A stretch of 64,000 bases of DNA from Dehalococcoidia bacterium (lineage in GTDB: Bacteria > Chloroflexota > Dehalococcoidia > Lucifugimonadales > GCA-002694895), in contig JAPYRX010000002.1 in NCBI GenBank assembly GCA_029936815.1, positions 62,001 through 126,000 on the forward strand. Direction: 5' to 3'. Shown here in pieces: positions 30,704 to 42,108 of the stretch. Under the pieces are notes generated by a model. That model did not search any database, was not told the DNA's origin, and saw only the letters and a program-made list of their open reading frames with translations. Numbering within the stretch: the first letter of the stretch is position 1; the number at the start of each line of letters is the position of its first letter. Position numbers and translations under genes: made by a program.

Positions 30704-31621
30704 ATGGTAAGAGTTGAAGATTTACATACTTTTATTAATGGTAATTTTGTTACTGATAAGGATGCTGTGATCCCCATTCATGATGGTGGATTTACTCGAG
30801 GAGATGCTGTTTTTGATACATGTAGGACCTTCAGAGGGGAGATTTATAAACTAGAAGAGCACATTGACAGATTATTTATGTCATTGAAATATATGCAAAT
30901 ACAATCTCCATACACTAAGGATGAATTGATTAAATTCACTCACAAATTACTTGAATTGAATAATCCTTTATTGACTGAAAAAGATGATTATTGGATTTTT
31001 CTAAGAATAACAAGAGGCTCTAGTAGTAATTATTCCTCAGGCGTAAAACCCAATGTTATTATTCATTGTGTTCCTTTGCCCTTACCTGAAAGAAGCGAGT
31101 ATTATCGTTCTGGATTACCACTTATGATTTCATCAGTAAGACGGACTTCACATGAAGCATTAAGTCCAAGAGCAAAGGTAAACCAATATATCAACTTTAA
31201 TTTAGCGGATTTAGAAGCACAAAATTACCAAGGTGGCGCAAAAGCCATATTACTTGATCAAAATGGGAATTTAACTGAGGGATCAGGCACAAATATATTT
31301 ATTGTTAAAAACAATCAAATATTTACTCCTCAAGAAAAATTTGTTCTTGCTGGTATTGGGAGATCTGATGCAATGAATCTTGCAAAAGGATTGGGAATGC
31401 ATGTTAAAGAGAAAGACTTAGATTCTTATGATGCATTTACTGCTGACGAAATGTTCGTTACTTCGACTAGTTTTTGCATTGTACCAGTTGGATCTATTAA
31501 CGGAAGAGAACTTGGTGACGGGAATATTCCAGGTAAGATAACAAAAAGATTACAAGAAGCATTTATAGATGCTATAGGCTTTGATTATGTTTCTCAATAT
31601 TTAAGTAATTTAGATACTTAG
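30704..31621 (+). CDS. Class IV aminotransferase (branched-chain amino acid / D-amino acid type)
   Basis: IPIHDGGFTRGDAVFDTCRTF, NLTEGSGTNIFIVKN; start MVRVEDLHTF at about 30704. Confidence 0.87.
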   Translation: MVRVEDLHTFINGNFVTDKDAVIPIHDGGFTRGDAVFDTCRTFRGEIYKLEEHIDRLFMSLKYMQIQSPYTKDELIKFTHKLLELNNPLLTEKDDYWIFLRITRGSSSNYSSGVKPNVIIHCVPLPLPERSEYYRSGLPLMISSVRRTSHEALSPRAKVNQYINFNLADLEAQNYQGGAKAILLDQNGNLTEGSGTNIFIVKNNQIFTPQEKFVLAGIGRSDAMNLAKGLGMHVKEKDLDSYDAFTADEMFVTSTSFCIVPVGSINGRELGDGNIPGKITKRLQEAFIDAIGFDYVSQYLSNLDT

Positions 31622-32752
31622 AATTTTTAATAATTTGTCTGCTACTATATCAGCCTCATTTGCCTGAAGATTAGAAGTATAGATTTTAACTCCTTTTACT
31701 TCAAAATTGTTCCTTACTCTAATTGATGGGTTCCCATCAGATAATTTTCTTTCTATTTCATCATCAGTCATGTGATTTGAAGAAATAATAATTGATGGAT
31801 GTGTTGAATCCTCATCATTAATGTCGTTAGGATCGGAAGGTGATTTATTGAATATTATATTTATATCTTTCACAGTGTTTTTTATTTTTTCTATAATAAT
31901 TTCACAATCGTTTTCCCATTTTTGCATTATTACAGAATGATCTCTGTCTATAAATAATTCTAAAGCTGTTATTAATCCTATTATTTCTTCTTTGGACACT
32001 TTCGAAACTCTGCCTATCCCTTCATTGTTAGGCGCAGAATTTAAATATGCAGCATCGATCAAATTTTTTCTACCACATAAAATTCCCGTTGATTGTGGGC
32101 CTCTGAGACCTTTACCTCCACTATATGCAACCATATCTGCACCTAGCTTTATAAATTTTTGTAAGTTTTCAACAGGTGGTAACAATGCTGCAGCATCAAC
32201 AATTACAGGTATATTTTTATTGTGAGCAATTTCAATAACTTTTTCTATCTCTATCGAACCATTTTGCTTAGGGCCGTATACATAAATAATCCCAGCTGTA
32301 TTTTCATTTATATTTGATTCAAGTTCCCAATTGTGAGTTCCACCTGTATTTCCTATTTCAATTAATCTCGCACCAGCATTTCTATAATTATGATCATAAT
32401 TTGTTCTGTGAGATCTGTGAATAATAAATTCGTTTTTTAAACCTTCTGTGTCTGGTAATTGATCTATTTTTTTTGGATCGGACCCAGCAATACAAGCAGC
32501 AGTTTGGAGCATTAACCCTGAAGCTGCTCCTGCTGTAACAAGTCCTGATTCAGCTCCTGTGAAATTAGCTATAACTTCTCCGGCAGATTTATTTAATTCT
32601 TTCATATCTACAAACCACTCAGAAGCTTTGTCCATTGCCTCTAATACTTCTCTAGGCATAATACTGCCACCTAACATTGTCAGGTATGATGCGCAGTTTA
32701 TAACTCTCCTTACTCCAAGTTTGTTGTAGTATTCATTCTTCAATATATCCAT
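31610..32752 (-). CDS. SelA/DgaE-like PLP-dependent enzyme (paralog 1)
   Basis: GVRRVINCASYLTMLGGS, VTAGAASGLML, PVIVDAAALLPP, DMVAYSGGKGLRGPQSTG. Confidence 0.8.
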   Translation of the reverse strand: MDILKNEYYNKLGVRRVINCASYLTMLGGSIMPREVLEAMDKASEWFVDMKELNKSAGEVIANFTGAESGLVTAGAASGLMLQTAACIAGSDPKKIDQLPDTEGLKNEFIIHRSHRTNYDHNYRNAGARLIEIGNTGGTHNWELESNINENTAGIIYVYGPKQNGSIEIEKVIEIAHNKNIPVIVDAAALLPPVENLQKFIKLGADMVAYSGGKGLRGPQSTGILCGRKNLIDAAYLNSAPNNEGIGRVSKVSKEEIIGLITALELFIDRDHSVIMQKWENDCEIIIEKIKNTVKDINIIFNKSPSDPNDINDEDSTHPSIIISSNHMTDDEIERKLSDGNPSIRVRNNFEVKGVKIYTSNLQANEADIVADKLLKILSI

Positions 32753-32869
32753 AATTATTTTTGTTCCCGAAATATACTTAATATTTTACGTTTACGGTAG
32801 TAAAATACAAATTTAAATACAAGTGTTAAAAAGCCAAATTTATCAATAATTGGAAGTATTGATTTATAT

Positions 32870-32989
32870 TTAACTACGTCGTGCATTATTGTTTCTTGAC
32901 ATGCCAATTATATATTCATTAGATTGAGATAATTTGGTTGCAAGATGAGTGCCAATCAGACCACTTATCCCAAATACAATATTTTTCAT
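32870..32989 (-). pseudogene. Remnant of a Rossmann-fold NAD-dependent epimerase/SDR gene (39-aa N-terminal fragment)
   Basis: Reverse-strand ORF MKNIVFGISGLIGTHLATKLSQSNEYIIGMSRNNNARRS* keeps the GxxGxxG motif, then stops. Confidence 0.5.
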
Positions 32990-33058
32990 TATTTATACAA
33001 TACTATAAAGATTGATATTAACTATAATTTTAAATTTTCCAAACTTCTGTTAAGAATA

Positions 33059-34171
33059 TTAAATTATATCTGATAAAGATTTGTATGGCATACCAAGCGA
33101 TTTAGCAACAGCTTCAGATGTAATATTATTTTTATAAATATTTACGCCATTAAAAATTTCGATATTATTTTTGAGGGCATATTGAATCCCTTTATTAGCT
33201 ATATATTCAATATATGGAAAAGTAGCTTCATTTAATGCTTTGGTTGCTGTTTGTGGAACAATTCCTGGCATATTGGGGACAGCGTATCCAAATATATTAT
33301 TTTTCAGAGAAACTACCGGATCATCATGACTTGTGGGCGAAAGATTTTCAACACTTCCCCCCTGGTCAATTGCAACATCTATGATAAAACAATTTTGTTT
33401 TAATTTTGCTTGAATTTCTTTAGTTAATATTTTGGGAGCAGTGGCTCCGGGAATATAAATACCATTAATTATAATATCCATTTTTGGTAAATGTTTTGTT
33501 AAATTTTTATTAGAGGAAAATATAGTAATTATATTGTTTTGATCTTCTCTGATTTTTTGTAATTTACTTTCGTCAATATCAAAAACAAATACATTTCCTC
33601 CAAGCCCATTAGAAATTTTTGCAGCATTATACCCAACTGTTCCTCCACCAATAATTGCTATGTTTAAAGGAGGGATCTTCTCTGTTCCTCCTATTAATAT
33701 TCCTAATCCCCCATTTTGTTTTTCCAAAAAGTTGGCAGCTATTTGTGGAGCTAATTTACCTGCTATTTCTGACATTGGTTGTAATAATGGAAAATTTCTT
33801 TTATCTGTAGATACTGATTCATATGCTATGGCTAAAGTGTTTTTGCTTAGTAGGGCAGCAGTCAATTTTTTGTTTGCTGCTAAATGTAAATATGTAAATA
33901 AAATTGATTTAGAATTTAAAAATTTATACTCAGATTCTAATGGTTCTTTAACTTTTAAAACGAGCTCAGAATTGAAAAAAATAAATTTTGGATCGTTTAT
34001 GATTTTACATCCAACAGACAAATAATTTTCATCACTGTATCCTGCGCCTACGCCTGCGTTTTTTTCAATTAAAATTTGATGATTCTGTCTTAGCAGTAAT
34101 TTAGCTTTTTCAGGGATTAAAGCTACTCTGTTTTCGTGGTTTTTAATTTCTTTTAAAATTCCAATTATCAT
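33059..34171 (-). CDS. ald: Alanine dehydrogenase
   Basis: MIIGILKEIKNHENRVALIPEKAKLLL, KVKEPLESEY, IIGGGTVGYNAAKISNGLG, VDVAIDQGG. Confidence 0.95.
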   Translation of the reverse strand: MIIGILKEIKNHENRVALIPEKAKLLLRQNHQILIEKNAGVGAGYSDENYLSVGCKIINDPKFIFFNSELVLKVKEPLESEYKFLNSKSILFTYLHLAANKKLTAALLSKNTLAIAYESVSTDKRNFPLLQPMSEIAGKLAPQIAANFLEKQNGGLGILIGGTEKIPPLNIAIIGGGTVGYNAAKISNGLGGNVFVFDIDESKLQKIREDQNNIITIFSSNKNLTKHLPKMDIIINGIYIPGATAPKILTKEIQAKLKQNCFIIDVAIDQGGSVENLSPTSHDDPVVSLKNNIFGYAVPNMPGIVPQTATKALNEATFPYIEYIANKGIQYALKNNIEIFNGVNIYKNNITSEAVAKSLGMPYKSLSDII

Positions 34172-34288
34172 ACTTTTCCTCACGAATAAAATAAAAACCA
34201 ATTTATAATAACAAATATATAATTAGAAATGGTTAATATTTTATTTGTTTAGTGGCTTTCGAATATATATTTATATTAAATATTAAAT

Positions 34289-34317
34289 TTGATATATTTT
34301 TGATATTTATATATAAT
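34289..34317 (+). promoter_or_regulatory. Candidate sigma70 promoter of the pyr operon (TTGATA-17-TATAAT)
   Basis: TTGATA 34289-34294, 17-nt spacer, TATAAT 34312-34317. Confidence 0.65.
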
Positions 34318-34333
34318 TAAAAAAGTTTACAAA

Positions 34334-34364
34334 CCTTTAAATTAGTACTGTGATACTGGAAAGG
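34334..34364 (+). promoter_or_regulatory. Candidate PyrR-binding-loop hairpin in pyr operon leader
   Basis: CCTTT-AAA-TTAGTA-[CTGTGA]-TACTGG-AAAGG; hexaloop fits the PyrR consensus CNGNGA, 5' A-bulge between the two stems, 3' arm contains the SD of the leader ORF. Confidence 0.7.
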
Positions 34365-34370
34365 ATATTT

Positions 34371-34454
34371 ATGAAAGTTATACAATCGTGTAATAATCAA
34401 CTTCGATTATCTGTATCTAATTTCTTCAAATATTTAATAAATTGGGTAAATTAA
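34371..34454 (+). CDS. Putative 27-aa leader peptide (MKVIQSCNNQLRLSVSNFFKYLINWVN) overlapping the pyrR start
   Basis: ATG six nt after AAAGGA; stop TAA at 34452-34454, overlaps pyrR TTG 34442 by 13 nt; pyrR itself lacks an SD. Confidence 0.55.
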   Translation: MKVIQSCNNQLRLSVSNFFKYLINWVN

Positions 34455-34963
34455 TATTAGATTCAAATGATTTTTCTAGAATGCTTAAACGTATTTCGCA
34501 TGAGATTTTAGAAAAAAATTCTGGTCCTCAAAAATTGGTTTTGATTGGGATGCATACAAGAGGTGTACCAATAGCCAAAAGAATTGCAAAATATATTGAA
34601 GAATTTGAAGGATTAAATATTCCTATAGCACAATTAGATGTTTCGTTTTATAGAGATGATATTGATAAAAAAATAAAAACTGATATTAACCCAACGATAA
34701 TTGAAACGAATATAAATGATTGTAATGTAATTTTAGTTGATGATGTTCTTTATACTGGAAGAAGCATAAGAGCTGCGATGGGTGCTTTGATGGATTATGG
34801 ACGGCCATCTAGAATCCAACTTTCAGTATTAATAGATAGAGGCCATAGAGAATTACCTATTTCTCCGGATTATATTGGTAAAAATATTCCAACTTCACAT
34901 GATGAAAAAATCAGAGTGCTAATTTCGGAAATTGACGGTTCAGATGGAGTTGAAATCGAATGA
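34442..34963 (+). CDS. pyrR: Bifunctional pyr operon regulator / uracil phosphoribosyltransferase
   Basis: GKLILDSNDFSRMLKRISHEILEKN, VLIGMHTRGVPIAKRIA, VILVDDVLYTGRSIRAAM; TTG start. Confidence 0.96.
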   Translation: MGKLILDSNDFSRMLKRISHEILEKNSGPQKLVLIGMHTRGVPIAKRIAKYIEEFEGLNIPIAQLDVSFYRDDIDKKIKTDINPTIIETNINDCNVILVDDVLYTGRSIRAAMGALMDYGRPSRIQLSVLIDRGHRELPISPDYIGKNIPTSHDEKIRVLISEIDGSDGVEIE

Positions 34964-35940
34964 ATCCAGAGAGCCAATTAAAAAAACTGAATCATCTGTT
35001 AGACATTGATCAGCTGACTAGAGAAGATATTTTGTATATTTTTGAATTTACAAACAAGCTTGAATCAATATTGAAAAGAGCTGTCAGAAAAGTTCCGGTG
35101 TTAAGAGGTAAAACTATAATAAATTATTTTTCTGAACCTAGCACAAGAACTAGAGTGTCATTTGAAAATGCCGGTAAAATACTTTCAGCAGATGTTATTA
35201 ATATGTCATCAAGCGGCAGTAGTGACGAAAAAGGAGAATCTCTTTTAAATACAGTAGAAACACTTGAATCAATAGGTGCAAATTTATTGGTTATGAGACA
35301 TTATGATTCTGGGGCTCCGTATTTTGTTGCAAGAAATATAAATATCCCAATCATAAATGCAGGAGATGGTTCGCATGCACATCCTACTCAGAATCTAATA
35401 GATTTATACACAGTCTACAAACAAGTTGGAGATATTGACGGATTAAATTTAACTATACTAGGAGATAATATTCATAGTAGAGTAGCTAGATCTACAACGC
35501 TAGGGTTTTCTGAAATGGGCGCAAATATAACCTTTTGTGCTCCTCCTACAATGGACGCTAAATATTTAAGTAATCATTCAACTGATTTTGAAGGCGTGCA
35601 TTGGCCTAAAGTAACATATACACATGATATTAAATCTGCATTTAATAATGCAGATTTAATTATGGTTTTGAGAACACAATTTGAACGTAAATCGAATTTG
35701 GTTTTCCCTAATATTAATGAATATACAAGGATGTTTAAATTGAATGAAGAAGTTTTAGGATATGCTCCTAAAAATGTAAGAATTTTACACCCTGGCCCTA
35801 TGAATTTAGGAGTTGAAATAGATGGTTATATATCAAATTCAGATAAAACTTTAATTAAACAACAAGTGAAAAATAGTGTATCAATTAGGATGGCATTGCT
35901 GTTGATTTTGATAGGAGATTATTCATTAGATTCAATTTAA
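34960..35940 (+). CDS. pyrB: Aspartate carbamoyltransferase catalytic subunit
   Basis: FSEPSTRTRVSFENA, RHYDSGAPY, HAHPTQNLIDLYT, HPGPMNLGVEID. Confidence 0.97.
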   Translation: MNPESQLKKLNHLLDIDQLTREDILYIFEFTNKLESILKRAVRKVPVLRGKTIINYFSEPSTRTRVSFENAGKILSADVINMSSSGSSDEKGESLLNTVETLESIGANLLVMRHYDSGAPYFVARNINIPIINAGDGSHAHPTQNLIDLYTVYKQVGDIDGLNLTILGDNIHSRVARSTTLGFSEMGANITFCAPPTMDAKYLSNHSTDFEGVHWPKVTYTHDIKSAFNNADLIMVLRTQFERKSNLVFPNINEYTRMFKLNEEVLGYAPKNVRILHPGPMNLGVEIDGYISNSDKTLIKQQVKNSVSIRMALLLILIGDYSLDSI

Positions 35941-35955
35941 GGATAATTAATAAAC

Positions 35956-37284
35956 ATGAGACAATTAATAAAAAATGGTAAAGTATTTGATGGCCAGTCA
36001 GATTCTTTGAAAAATGTGGATATATTAATTAATGGGAAATACATTGAAGACGTGGGGAAATTTGACTTGTCTGAAAAAGATATCGAAATAATAGATGCAA
36101 ATAATTGTATAGTTAGTCCTGGATTTATAGATATACATTCGCACTTGAGAGAACCTGGATATGAATATAAAGAAACTATCGCGACAGGTACGAGGGCAGC
36201 CGCAAAAGGTGGATTCACATCTATTTGTGCTATGCCTACCACAATCCCAGTTTTAGATTCACAAGATTCTTTGGAATATCTTAAAGAACTATGTAATGAC
36301 AAATCTATCATAAAAGTTTTACCTATATCTGCAGTTACAATAGGAAGAGAAGGTAAAGAGATTGTGGAAATGCAATCTTTAGTAGACGCCGGAGCAATAG
36401 GATTCAGCGATGATGGAGACCCCGTGTCAGATGACTATATTATGAAAATGTCTTTAGAGTATAGCAAAATGGTTGGAAGGCCTATAATGAATCATTGTGA
36501 TGACAGAGGTATCAATTATAAAGCTAAAGGAGTAATGAATGAGGGTTTCTTAGCACAGAGATTGGGTTGTGATGGTATTCCAAATGCAGCCGAGGCATCT
36601 ATGTTGTCAAGAGATATGTTATTAACTGAATTGACGGGGGGAAATTATCATGCTTGCCATATATCAGCCTCACAATCATTAGATATTTTGAAGAATGCTA
36701 GAGAAAGAGGAGTGCCTTTTACTGCTGAAGTCACCCCGCATCATTTAACTTTAACGGAGGAATATATACTAGGTTCATCTGAAAATGATAGAAATCAAAT
36801 TGGAAAGAATGCTTACAATACAAATGCAAAAGTTTTTCCTCCTTTGAGGACGAAATCTGATATTCGATCAATGATAAATGGAATAAAAGATGATTTGATT
36901 ACAATAATTGCTACCGACCATGCACCGCATGGTTTTGAAGATAAAATGACAACAATATCTCAAGCAGATTTTGGAATAAGTAATTTTGAAACTGCTTTGG
37001 GATCAGTTCTAGAAATTGTACATTCAAACGAAATTGAATTAGTTAAATTATTAAAATGCATGACTTCTAATCCTGCTAGTTTCCTTAAAGAAAAAATAGG
37101 AAGAATTGAAAAAAAATATCCCGCGGATATTACCATATTTGATAGTAATGAAAAATGGACAGTAGAATCAGACAAATTTATTTCTAAAGGTAAAAACACT
37201 CCTATAGAAGGCAAAGAATTAACAGGTAAAGTTATAACTACCATCGTTGATGGAGAAATAGTATATTCATGTTTTGGAGAATAA
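35956..37284 (+). CDS. pyrC: Dihydroorotase
   Basis: VSPGFIDIHSHLREPGYEYKETIATGTRAAAKGGFTSICAMP, HLTLTEE, ATDHAPHGFEDK. Confidence 0.97.
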   Translation: MRQLIKNGKVFDGQSDSLKNVDILINGKYIEDVGKFDLSEKDIEIIDANNCIVSPGFIDIHSHLREPGYEYKETIATGTRAAAKGGFTSICAMPTTIPVLDSQDSLEYLKELCNDKSIIKVLPISAVTIGREGKEIVEMQSLVDAGAIGFSDDGDPVSDDYIMKMSLEYSKMVGRPIMNHCDDRGINYKAKGVMNEGFLAQRLGCDGIPNAAEASMLSRDMLLTELTGGNYHACHISASQSLDILKNARERGVPFTAEVTPHHLTLTEEYILGSSENDRNQIGKNAYNTNAKVFPPLRTKSDIRSMINGIKDDLITIIATDHAPHGFEDKMTTISQADFGISNFETALGSVLEIVHSNEIELVKLLKCMTSNPASFLKEKIGRIEKKYPADITIFDSNEKWTVESDKFISKGKNTPIEGKELTGKVITTIVDGEIVYSCFGE

Positions 37285-37285
37285 T

Positions 37286-38386
37286 ATGAACACGGGGTAT
37301 TTGGTTTTGTCAGATCAATCAATTTATAAAGGTACAATATTTGGATTTGGGAATATTTCATTTGGAGAAGTAGTTTTTAATACTTCTATGACTGGATATC
37401 AAGAGATATTAACTGATCCTTCATATAGAGGGCAAATTGTAATACAAACATATCCATTGATCGGAAATTATGGAATAAATGAATTAACTAGTGAATCTAA
37501 TAAAATTCAAGTATCTGGTTATGTTGTAAGAAAATATGAAAATTATCCAAGTCATATTTCTTCAAAAATATCTTTGGAGGAATTTTTAATAAAAGAGAAA
37601 ATAATAGGTATTTCAAATATAGATACCCGTGCCATAGTTAAAAAGATTCGATCAGAAGGAGTGATGAATGGAGTGATTGTAAGAGGAGATAACCCTCAAA
37701 AAGGAATAAATTTTTTGAAATCAGCACCTTCTTATGAAACTTTGGATTTGGCTGAAGGAGTATCAAACATTGATATTTTAAATAAAAAATATGGAGATTC
37801 ATCAGATTTTTCAAAATATAAAATTGCTGTTATTGACTGTGGGGTAAAAGAAAATATTTTAAAACTTTTAAATAAACGTAAATGTAATATTGAAATATTT
37901 CCTACAGATTTTAACGTTCAAGACTTAATTGAATTTAATCCCGATGGTATATTGATTTCACCAGGCCCGGGAGATCCTAAAAACATGGATTTTCTTGTCT
38001 CAAAGATCAAAAACATTGTTAAGAAATATCCGATTTTTGGAATATGCTTAGGTCATCAAATATTAGCAAGGTCATTTGGTGCAGAAACTTACAAATTGAA
38101 ATTTGGACATCGTGGAGGAAACCAGCCTGTAAAAGATTTAAGTACTAATAAAGTTTATATTACAGCACAGAATCATGGATATGCTGTAGATTCAAATATA
38201 GATTCTAATGTAATTGAAATTACACATATGAATTTAAACGATGATACTGTGTCTGGATTTAAACATAAATCATTACCTGTTATGGGAATCCAATATCATT
38301 CTGAGGCTTCCCCCGGACCTCGTGACAGCGAGTATATTTTTGACGAATTTATAGCATTAATTGAATTACAGAGGAATAATAATTGA
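37286..38386 (+). CDS. carA: Carbamoyl-phosphate synthase small subunit
   Basis: [64 protein letters not shown]. Confidence 0.97.
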   Translation: MNTGYLVLSDQSIYKGTIFGFGNISFGEVVFNTSMTGYQEILTDPSYRGQIVIQTYPLIGNYGINELTSESNKIQVSGYVVRKYENYPSHISSKISLEEFLIKEKIIGISNIDTRAIVKKIRSEGVMNGVIVRGDNPQKGINFLKSAPSYETLDLAEGVSNIDILNKKYGDSSDFSKYKIAVIDCGVKENILKLLNKRKCNIEIFPTDFNVQDLIEFNPDGILISPGPGDPKNMDFLVSKIKNIVKKYPIFGICLGHQILARSFGAETYKLKFGHRGGNQPVKDLSTNKVYITAQNHGYAVDSNIDSNVIEITHMNLNDDTVSGFKHKSLPVMGIQYHSEASPGPRDSEYIFDEFIALIELQRNNN

Positions 38387-41300
38387 AAGTTTTAGTACTA
38401 GGATCAGGGCCTATAATTATTGGACAAGCAGCTGAGTTTGATTATGCAGGAACTCAGGCATGCAGATCATTAAGAGAAGAAGGAATTGAAACTGTATTGT
38501 TAAATTCAAATCCCGCTACAATCATGACAGACATGGATATTGCTGATGTTGTATACATTGAACCAATGACTGTGGAAACTGTGGAGAAAATTCTTGTACA
38601 AGAACAACCTGATGCTATACTTCCGACTTTAGGTGGTCAAACAGGATTAAATTTAGCTATGGATTTGCATCACGCAGATATCTACAAGCAATATGATATC
38701 AAATTATTAGGTTCTCCAATTGATACAATTGAAAAAGCTGAAGATAGAGAAGGATTTAAAGATTTGATGAATAGTATTAATGAACCTGTTCCGGATAGTG
38801 CAGTAGCTGAGTCTGTTCAAGAATCAAAGGAAATTGCACTTTCGATTGGATTGCCTGTAGTAGTTAGACCTGCTTACACACTAGGGGGTACAGGTGGAGG
38901 AATAGCAGACACTCTAGAGGAATTAGAAAAAATTGCAGAATCAGGAATTAAAGCAAGCCCAATAAATCAAATATTGATTGAAAAATCATTGGTAGGATGG
39001 AAAGAATTAGAATTTGAAGTTATGAGAGATTCAAATGATAATTGTATTACAGTTTGTAATATGGAAAATATTGATCCAATGGGAGTGCATACAGGAGATA
39101 GTATAGTTGTTGCTCCGAGCCAAACTCTTACAGATAAAGAATATCAAATGCTCAGAACATCAAGTTTGAAAATCATTAGACATTTGGGTGTGGAAGGAGG
39201 ATGTAATGTTCAATTTGCTTTAAAACCTAATGACCCAAAAGAACAGAGTGAAAGTGATGATTATTATGTGATAGAAGTAAATCCTAGAGTAAGCAGGAGT
39301 TCAGCTTTAGCTAGTAAAGCAACTGGATATCCGATAGCAAGAGTAGCTGCAAAAATTGCAATCGGTAAAACTTTAGATGAAATTGATAATGCGATCACGA
39401 AAAAAACCAAAGCCGTTTTTGAACCTGCTTTAGATTATTGTGTAGTAAAAATACCTAGATGGCCATTTGACAAATTTATATATGGCGATAGAACCTTAGG
39501 AACTCAAATGAAAGCTACAGGTGAAGTAATGGCAATTGATAGAACATTTGAGTCAGCATTTTTGAAAGCACTTAGAGGATTGGAAATTACGGGTAAATCA
39601 TTATTGTGGGAGAATGAAAATTGGACTGTTAAAGATTTAGATAGAAAAGATTTTTATAAACCTACAGATGAAAGACTTTGGGCTATATTATTTGCATTAA
39701 GAAACGGAGTTGATGTGAATTATATTAATAAAATAACTGGAATAGATTTTTGGTTTTTAAATGCATTTAAACTTATAATTGATACAGAAAAAAATGTAGC
39801 TCAATCTGCTTTTGAAAAAGACAAATTGTATGAATTCAAAAGACTAGGATTAAGTGATAAAATAATTGCCGAATTATCACATACATCTGAAGAGACAATA
39901 AGAGAATTTAGAAAGACAAATGAAATTATACCTGTATATAAAATGGTTGATACATGTGCAGCTGAATTTGAAGCAGTAACTCCTTATTTTTATAGTACAT
40001 ACGAGAGTGAAAACGAAGCAATCCCATTGAAAGGATTGAAAGCTGCAGTTTTTGGTAGTGGCCCAATTCGAATTGGTCAAGGCATAGAATTTGATTATTG
40101 TTCTGTTCATGCAGCATGGGCGTTAAATGATATTAATTACAAAAGTATAATGATTAACTCAAATCCCGAAACAGTTTCAACAGATTTTGATACTAGTGAC
40201 AGATTATATTTTGAACCTTTAGATTTTGAATCTGTTGCAAATATTATTGATAACGAAAATCTCGAAAATAATGTTAAAACTATTGTTCAATTTGGAGGTC
40301 AGACTGCTATAAATCTTTCATCCCAAATTGATAATAATAAATATGAGATATTAGGTTCTCCAGTTCATTCTATAAATACAGCTTCTGACAGAGGATTGTT
40401 TGAAGAATTTTTGAAAGATATTAAAATACCCAATCCCCCGGGAGCAACCGCCTCAAATACGAATGAAGCAGAAAATATAGCTAATAAATTGGGATATCCG
40501 GTTTTGGTAAGGCCAAGCTTTGTTCTTGGTGGAAGGGCAATGGATATTGCATATAAAGAAAGCGAATTAGAATCATTGTTAAAAGATGCTTTTGATGCAG
40601 GCGAAGGTAGGCCAGTTTTAATTGATAAGTATATATTGGGTAAAGAAGTTGAAGTAGACGCTGTTTGTGACGGTAAAGATGTCTTCATACCAGGAATTAT
40701 GGAACATATTGAAAAAGCTGGAGTACATAGTGGAGATTCAATGGCAGTATATCCTCCAATAAGTTTAACTGATAATCAGATAAATACAATTGTTGAATAT
40801 ACTACCAAAATAGCTTTGTCACTTGAAGTGAAAGGATTACTCAATATTCAATATGTAATTAACCAAAGCACAGATAATTCTAATCAAGAAGTTTTAGTAT
40901 TAGAAGTCAATCCAAGGGCAAGTCGAACCATTCCGTTTATCTCAAAAGTGACAAATGTCCCATTGGTAAATTTAGCTGTTAAAGTTATGGCTGGTAAAAC
41001 TTTAAATGAGATGGGATATAAATCCGGATTAGGTGAGAATAAAAAATTATATGCTGTAAAGGCTCCAGTGTTTTCCATGTCAAAATTGGTAGGAGTCGAC
41101 ACAACACTAGGTCCTGAAATGAAATCAACTGGCGAAGTTATGGGAATAGACACAGATTTTAATGCGGCAATGTACAAAGCTTTAATTTCTTCTGGTATGG
41201 CAATACCCGACACAGGTACTGTGTTGATTAGTATAGCTGACAGAGATAAAGATGATGTGAAAAAAATTATTACTGAATTAGATACGAAAGGATTTAATAT

Positions 41301-41631
41301 TTTAGCAACGGAAGGTACGAGCAAGCTAATAGAAAATATGGGGATAAAAGTGAATTCCATTCCTAAGGTTTATACAGAAATTCATCCTAATGTAGTTGAT
41401 GTAATTAATCATGGATTAGTCGATGTGGTAATAAATACAGTTACAGGAGAAAGTGAAATGATTAAAGATGGATTTGATATTAGAAGAGCAGCAGCTGAAA
41501 TGGATATTCCATGTTTCACTTCACTAGATGGGGCTTATGCTTCAATTGCTAGTGTGAACAAGAAGAAATTTGAGTATAATGTTAATCCTTTATCTAAATA
41601 TATTGAGGATAGTGATGGCTCCAACAAATGA
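38383..41631 (+). CDS. carB: Carbamoyl-phosphate synthase large subunit
   Basis: [30 protein letters not shown], duplicated ATP-grasp halves, MGS-like C-terminus. Confidence 0.98.
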   Translation: MKVLVLGSGPIIIGQAAEFDYAGTQACRSLREEGIETVLLNSNPATIMTDMDIADVVYIEPMTVETVEKILVQEQPDAILPTLGGQTGLNLAMDLHHADIYKQYDIKLLGSPIDTIEKAEDREGFKDLMNSINEPVPDSAVAESVQESKEIALSIGLPVVVRPAYTLGGTGGGIADTLEELEKIAESGIKASPINQILIEKSLVGWKELEFEVMRDSNDNCITVCNMENIDPMGVHTGDSIVVAPSQTLTDKEYQMLRTSSLKIIRHLGVEGGCNVQFALKPNDPKEQSESDDYYVIEVNPRVSRSSALASKATGYPIARVAAKIAIGKTLDEIDNAITKKTKAVFEPALDYCVVKIPRWPFDKFIYGDRTLGTQMKATGEVMAIDRTFESAFLKALRGLEITGKSLLWENENWTVKDLDRKDFYKPTDERLWAILFALRNGVDVNYINKITGIDFWFLNAFKLIIDTEKNVAQSAFEKDKLYEFKRLGLSDKIIAELSHTSEETIREFRKTNEIIPVYKMVDTCAAEFEAVTPYFYSTYESENEAIPLKGLKAAVFGSGPIRIGQGIEFDYCSVHAAWALNDINYKSIMINSNPETVSTDFDTSDRLYFEPLDFESVANIIDNENLENNVKTIVQFGGQTAINLSSQIDNNKYEILGSPVHSINTASDRGLFEEFLKDIKIPNPPGATASNTNEAENIANKLGYPVLVRPSFVLGGRAMDIAYKESELESLLKDAFDAGEGRPVLIDKYILGKEVEVDAVCDGKDVFIPGIMEHIEKAGVHSGDSMAVYPPISLTDNQINTIVEYTTKIALSLEVKGLLNIQYVINQSTDNSNQEVLVLEVNPRASRTIPFISKVTNVPLVNLAVKVMAGKTLNEMGYKSGLGENKKLYAVKAPVFSMSKLVGVDTTLGPEMKSTGEVMGIDTDFNAAMYKALISSGMAIPDTGTVLISIADRDKDDVKKIITELDTKGFNILATEGTSKLIENMGIKVNSIPKVYTEIHPNVVDVINHGLVDVVINTVTGESEMIKDGFDIRRAAAEMDIPCFTSLDGAYASIASVNKKKFEYNVNPLSKYIEDSDGSNK

Positions 41632-42100
41632 TAATGAAATAAATCAAAAAATCGGTATTTTACTCAGAAGAGAAATCGAAGCGAAATTAATTATTAAGTT
41701 AAGAGATTTTATGTCAAATGAATTAGGGGAAAATAAAACTAGGCATATCATTAGAGAAGTAATAAAAGGGATAGCAATAGATCAAGGAAATGAATTATCT
41801 AAAATCAAAGGGAATTCTCTTGATGCATTTATTGATAGACAAGAACCTTGGACTCGAGATGGATCTTTGGAAACTGAAATAATAAAAAAAGATACTAAAA
41901 GTTATCACTATAATGTTACAAAATGTAAGTATTCAGAAATGTACAAACTCATGGGATTAGAAGAAATAGGCTTTGACCTTTCTTGTAATAGAGATTTTAA
42001 TTTAGTAGCTGGATTTAACAAAAATATTAAATTGAAAAGAACAAAAACTTTAATGCAAGGTGATTCTTATTGTGATTTTAGATATGACGTGGAAAATTGA
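41615..42100 (+). CDS. L-2-amino-thiazoline-4-carboxylic acid hydrolase-like protein
   Basis: ~161 aa with C-terminal [15 protein letters not shown] resembling the ATC-hydrolase family ending; start ATG 41615 overlaps carB end. Confidence 0.65.
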   Translation: MAPTNDNEINQKIGILLRREIEAKLIIKLRDFMSNELGENKTRHIIREVIKGIAIDQGNELSKIKGNSLDAFIDRQEPWTRDGSLETEIIKKDTKSYHYNVTKCKYSEMYKLMGLEEIGFDLSCNRDFNLVAGFNKNIKLKRTKTLMQGDSYCDFRYDVEN

Positions 42101-42108
42101 ACTAATTT

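Noticed and set aside
39877-41360. Reverse-strand ORFs inside carB
   Set aside because: Antisense to carB; composition mirrors the coding strand, no independent start context
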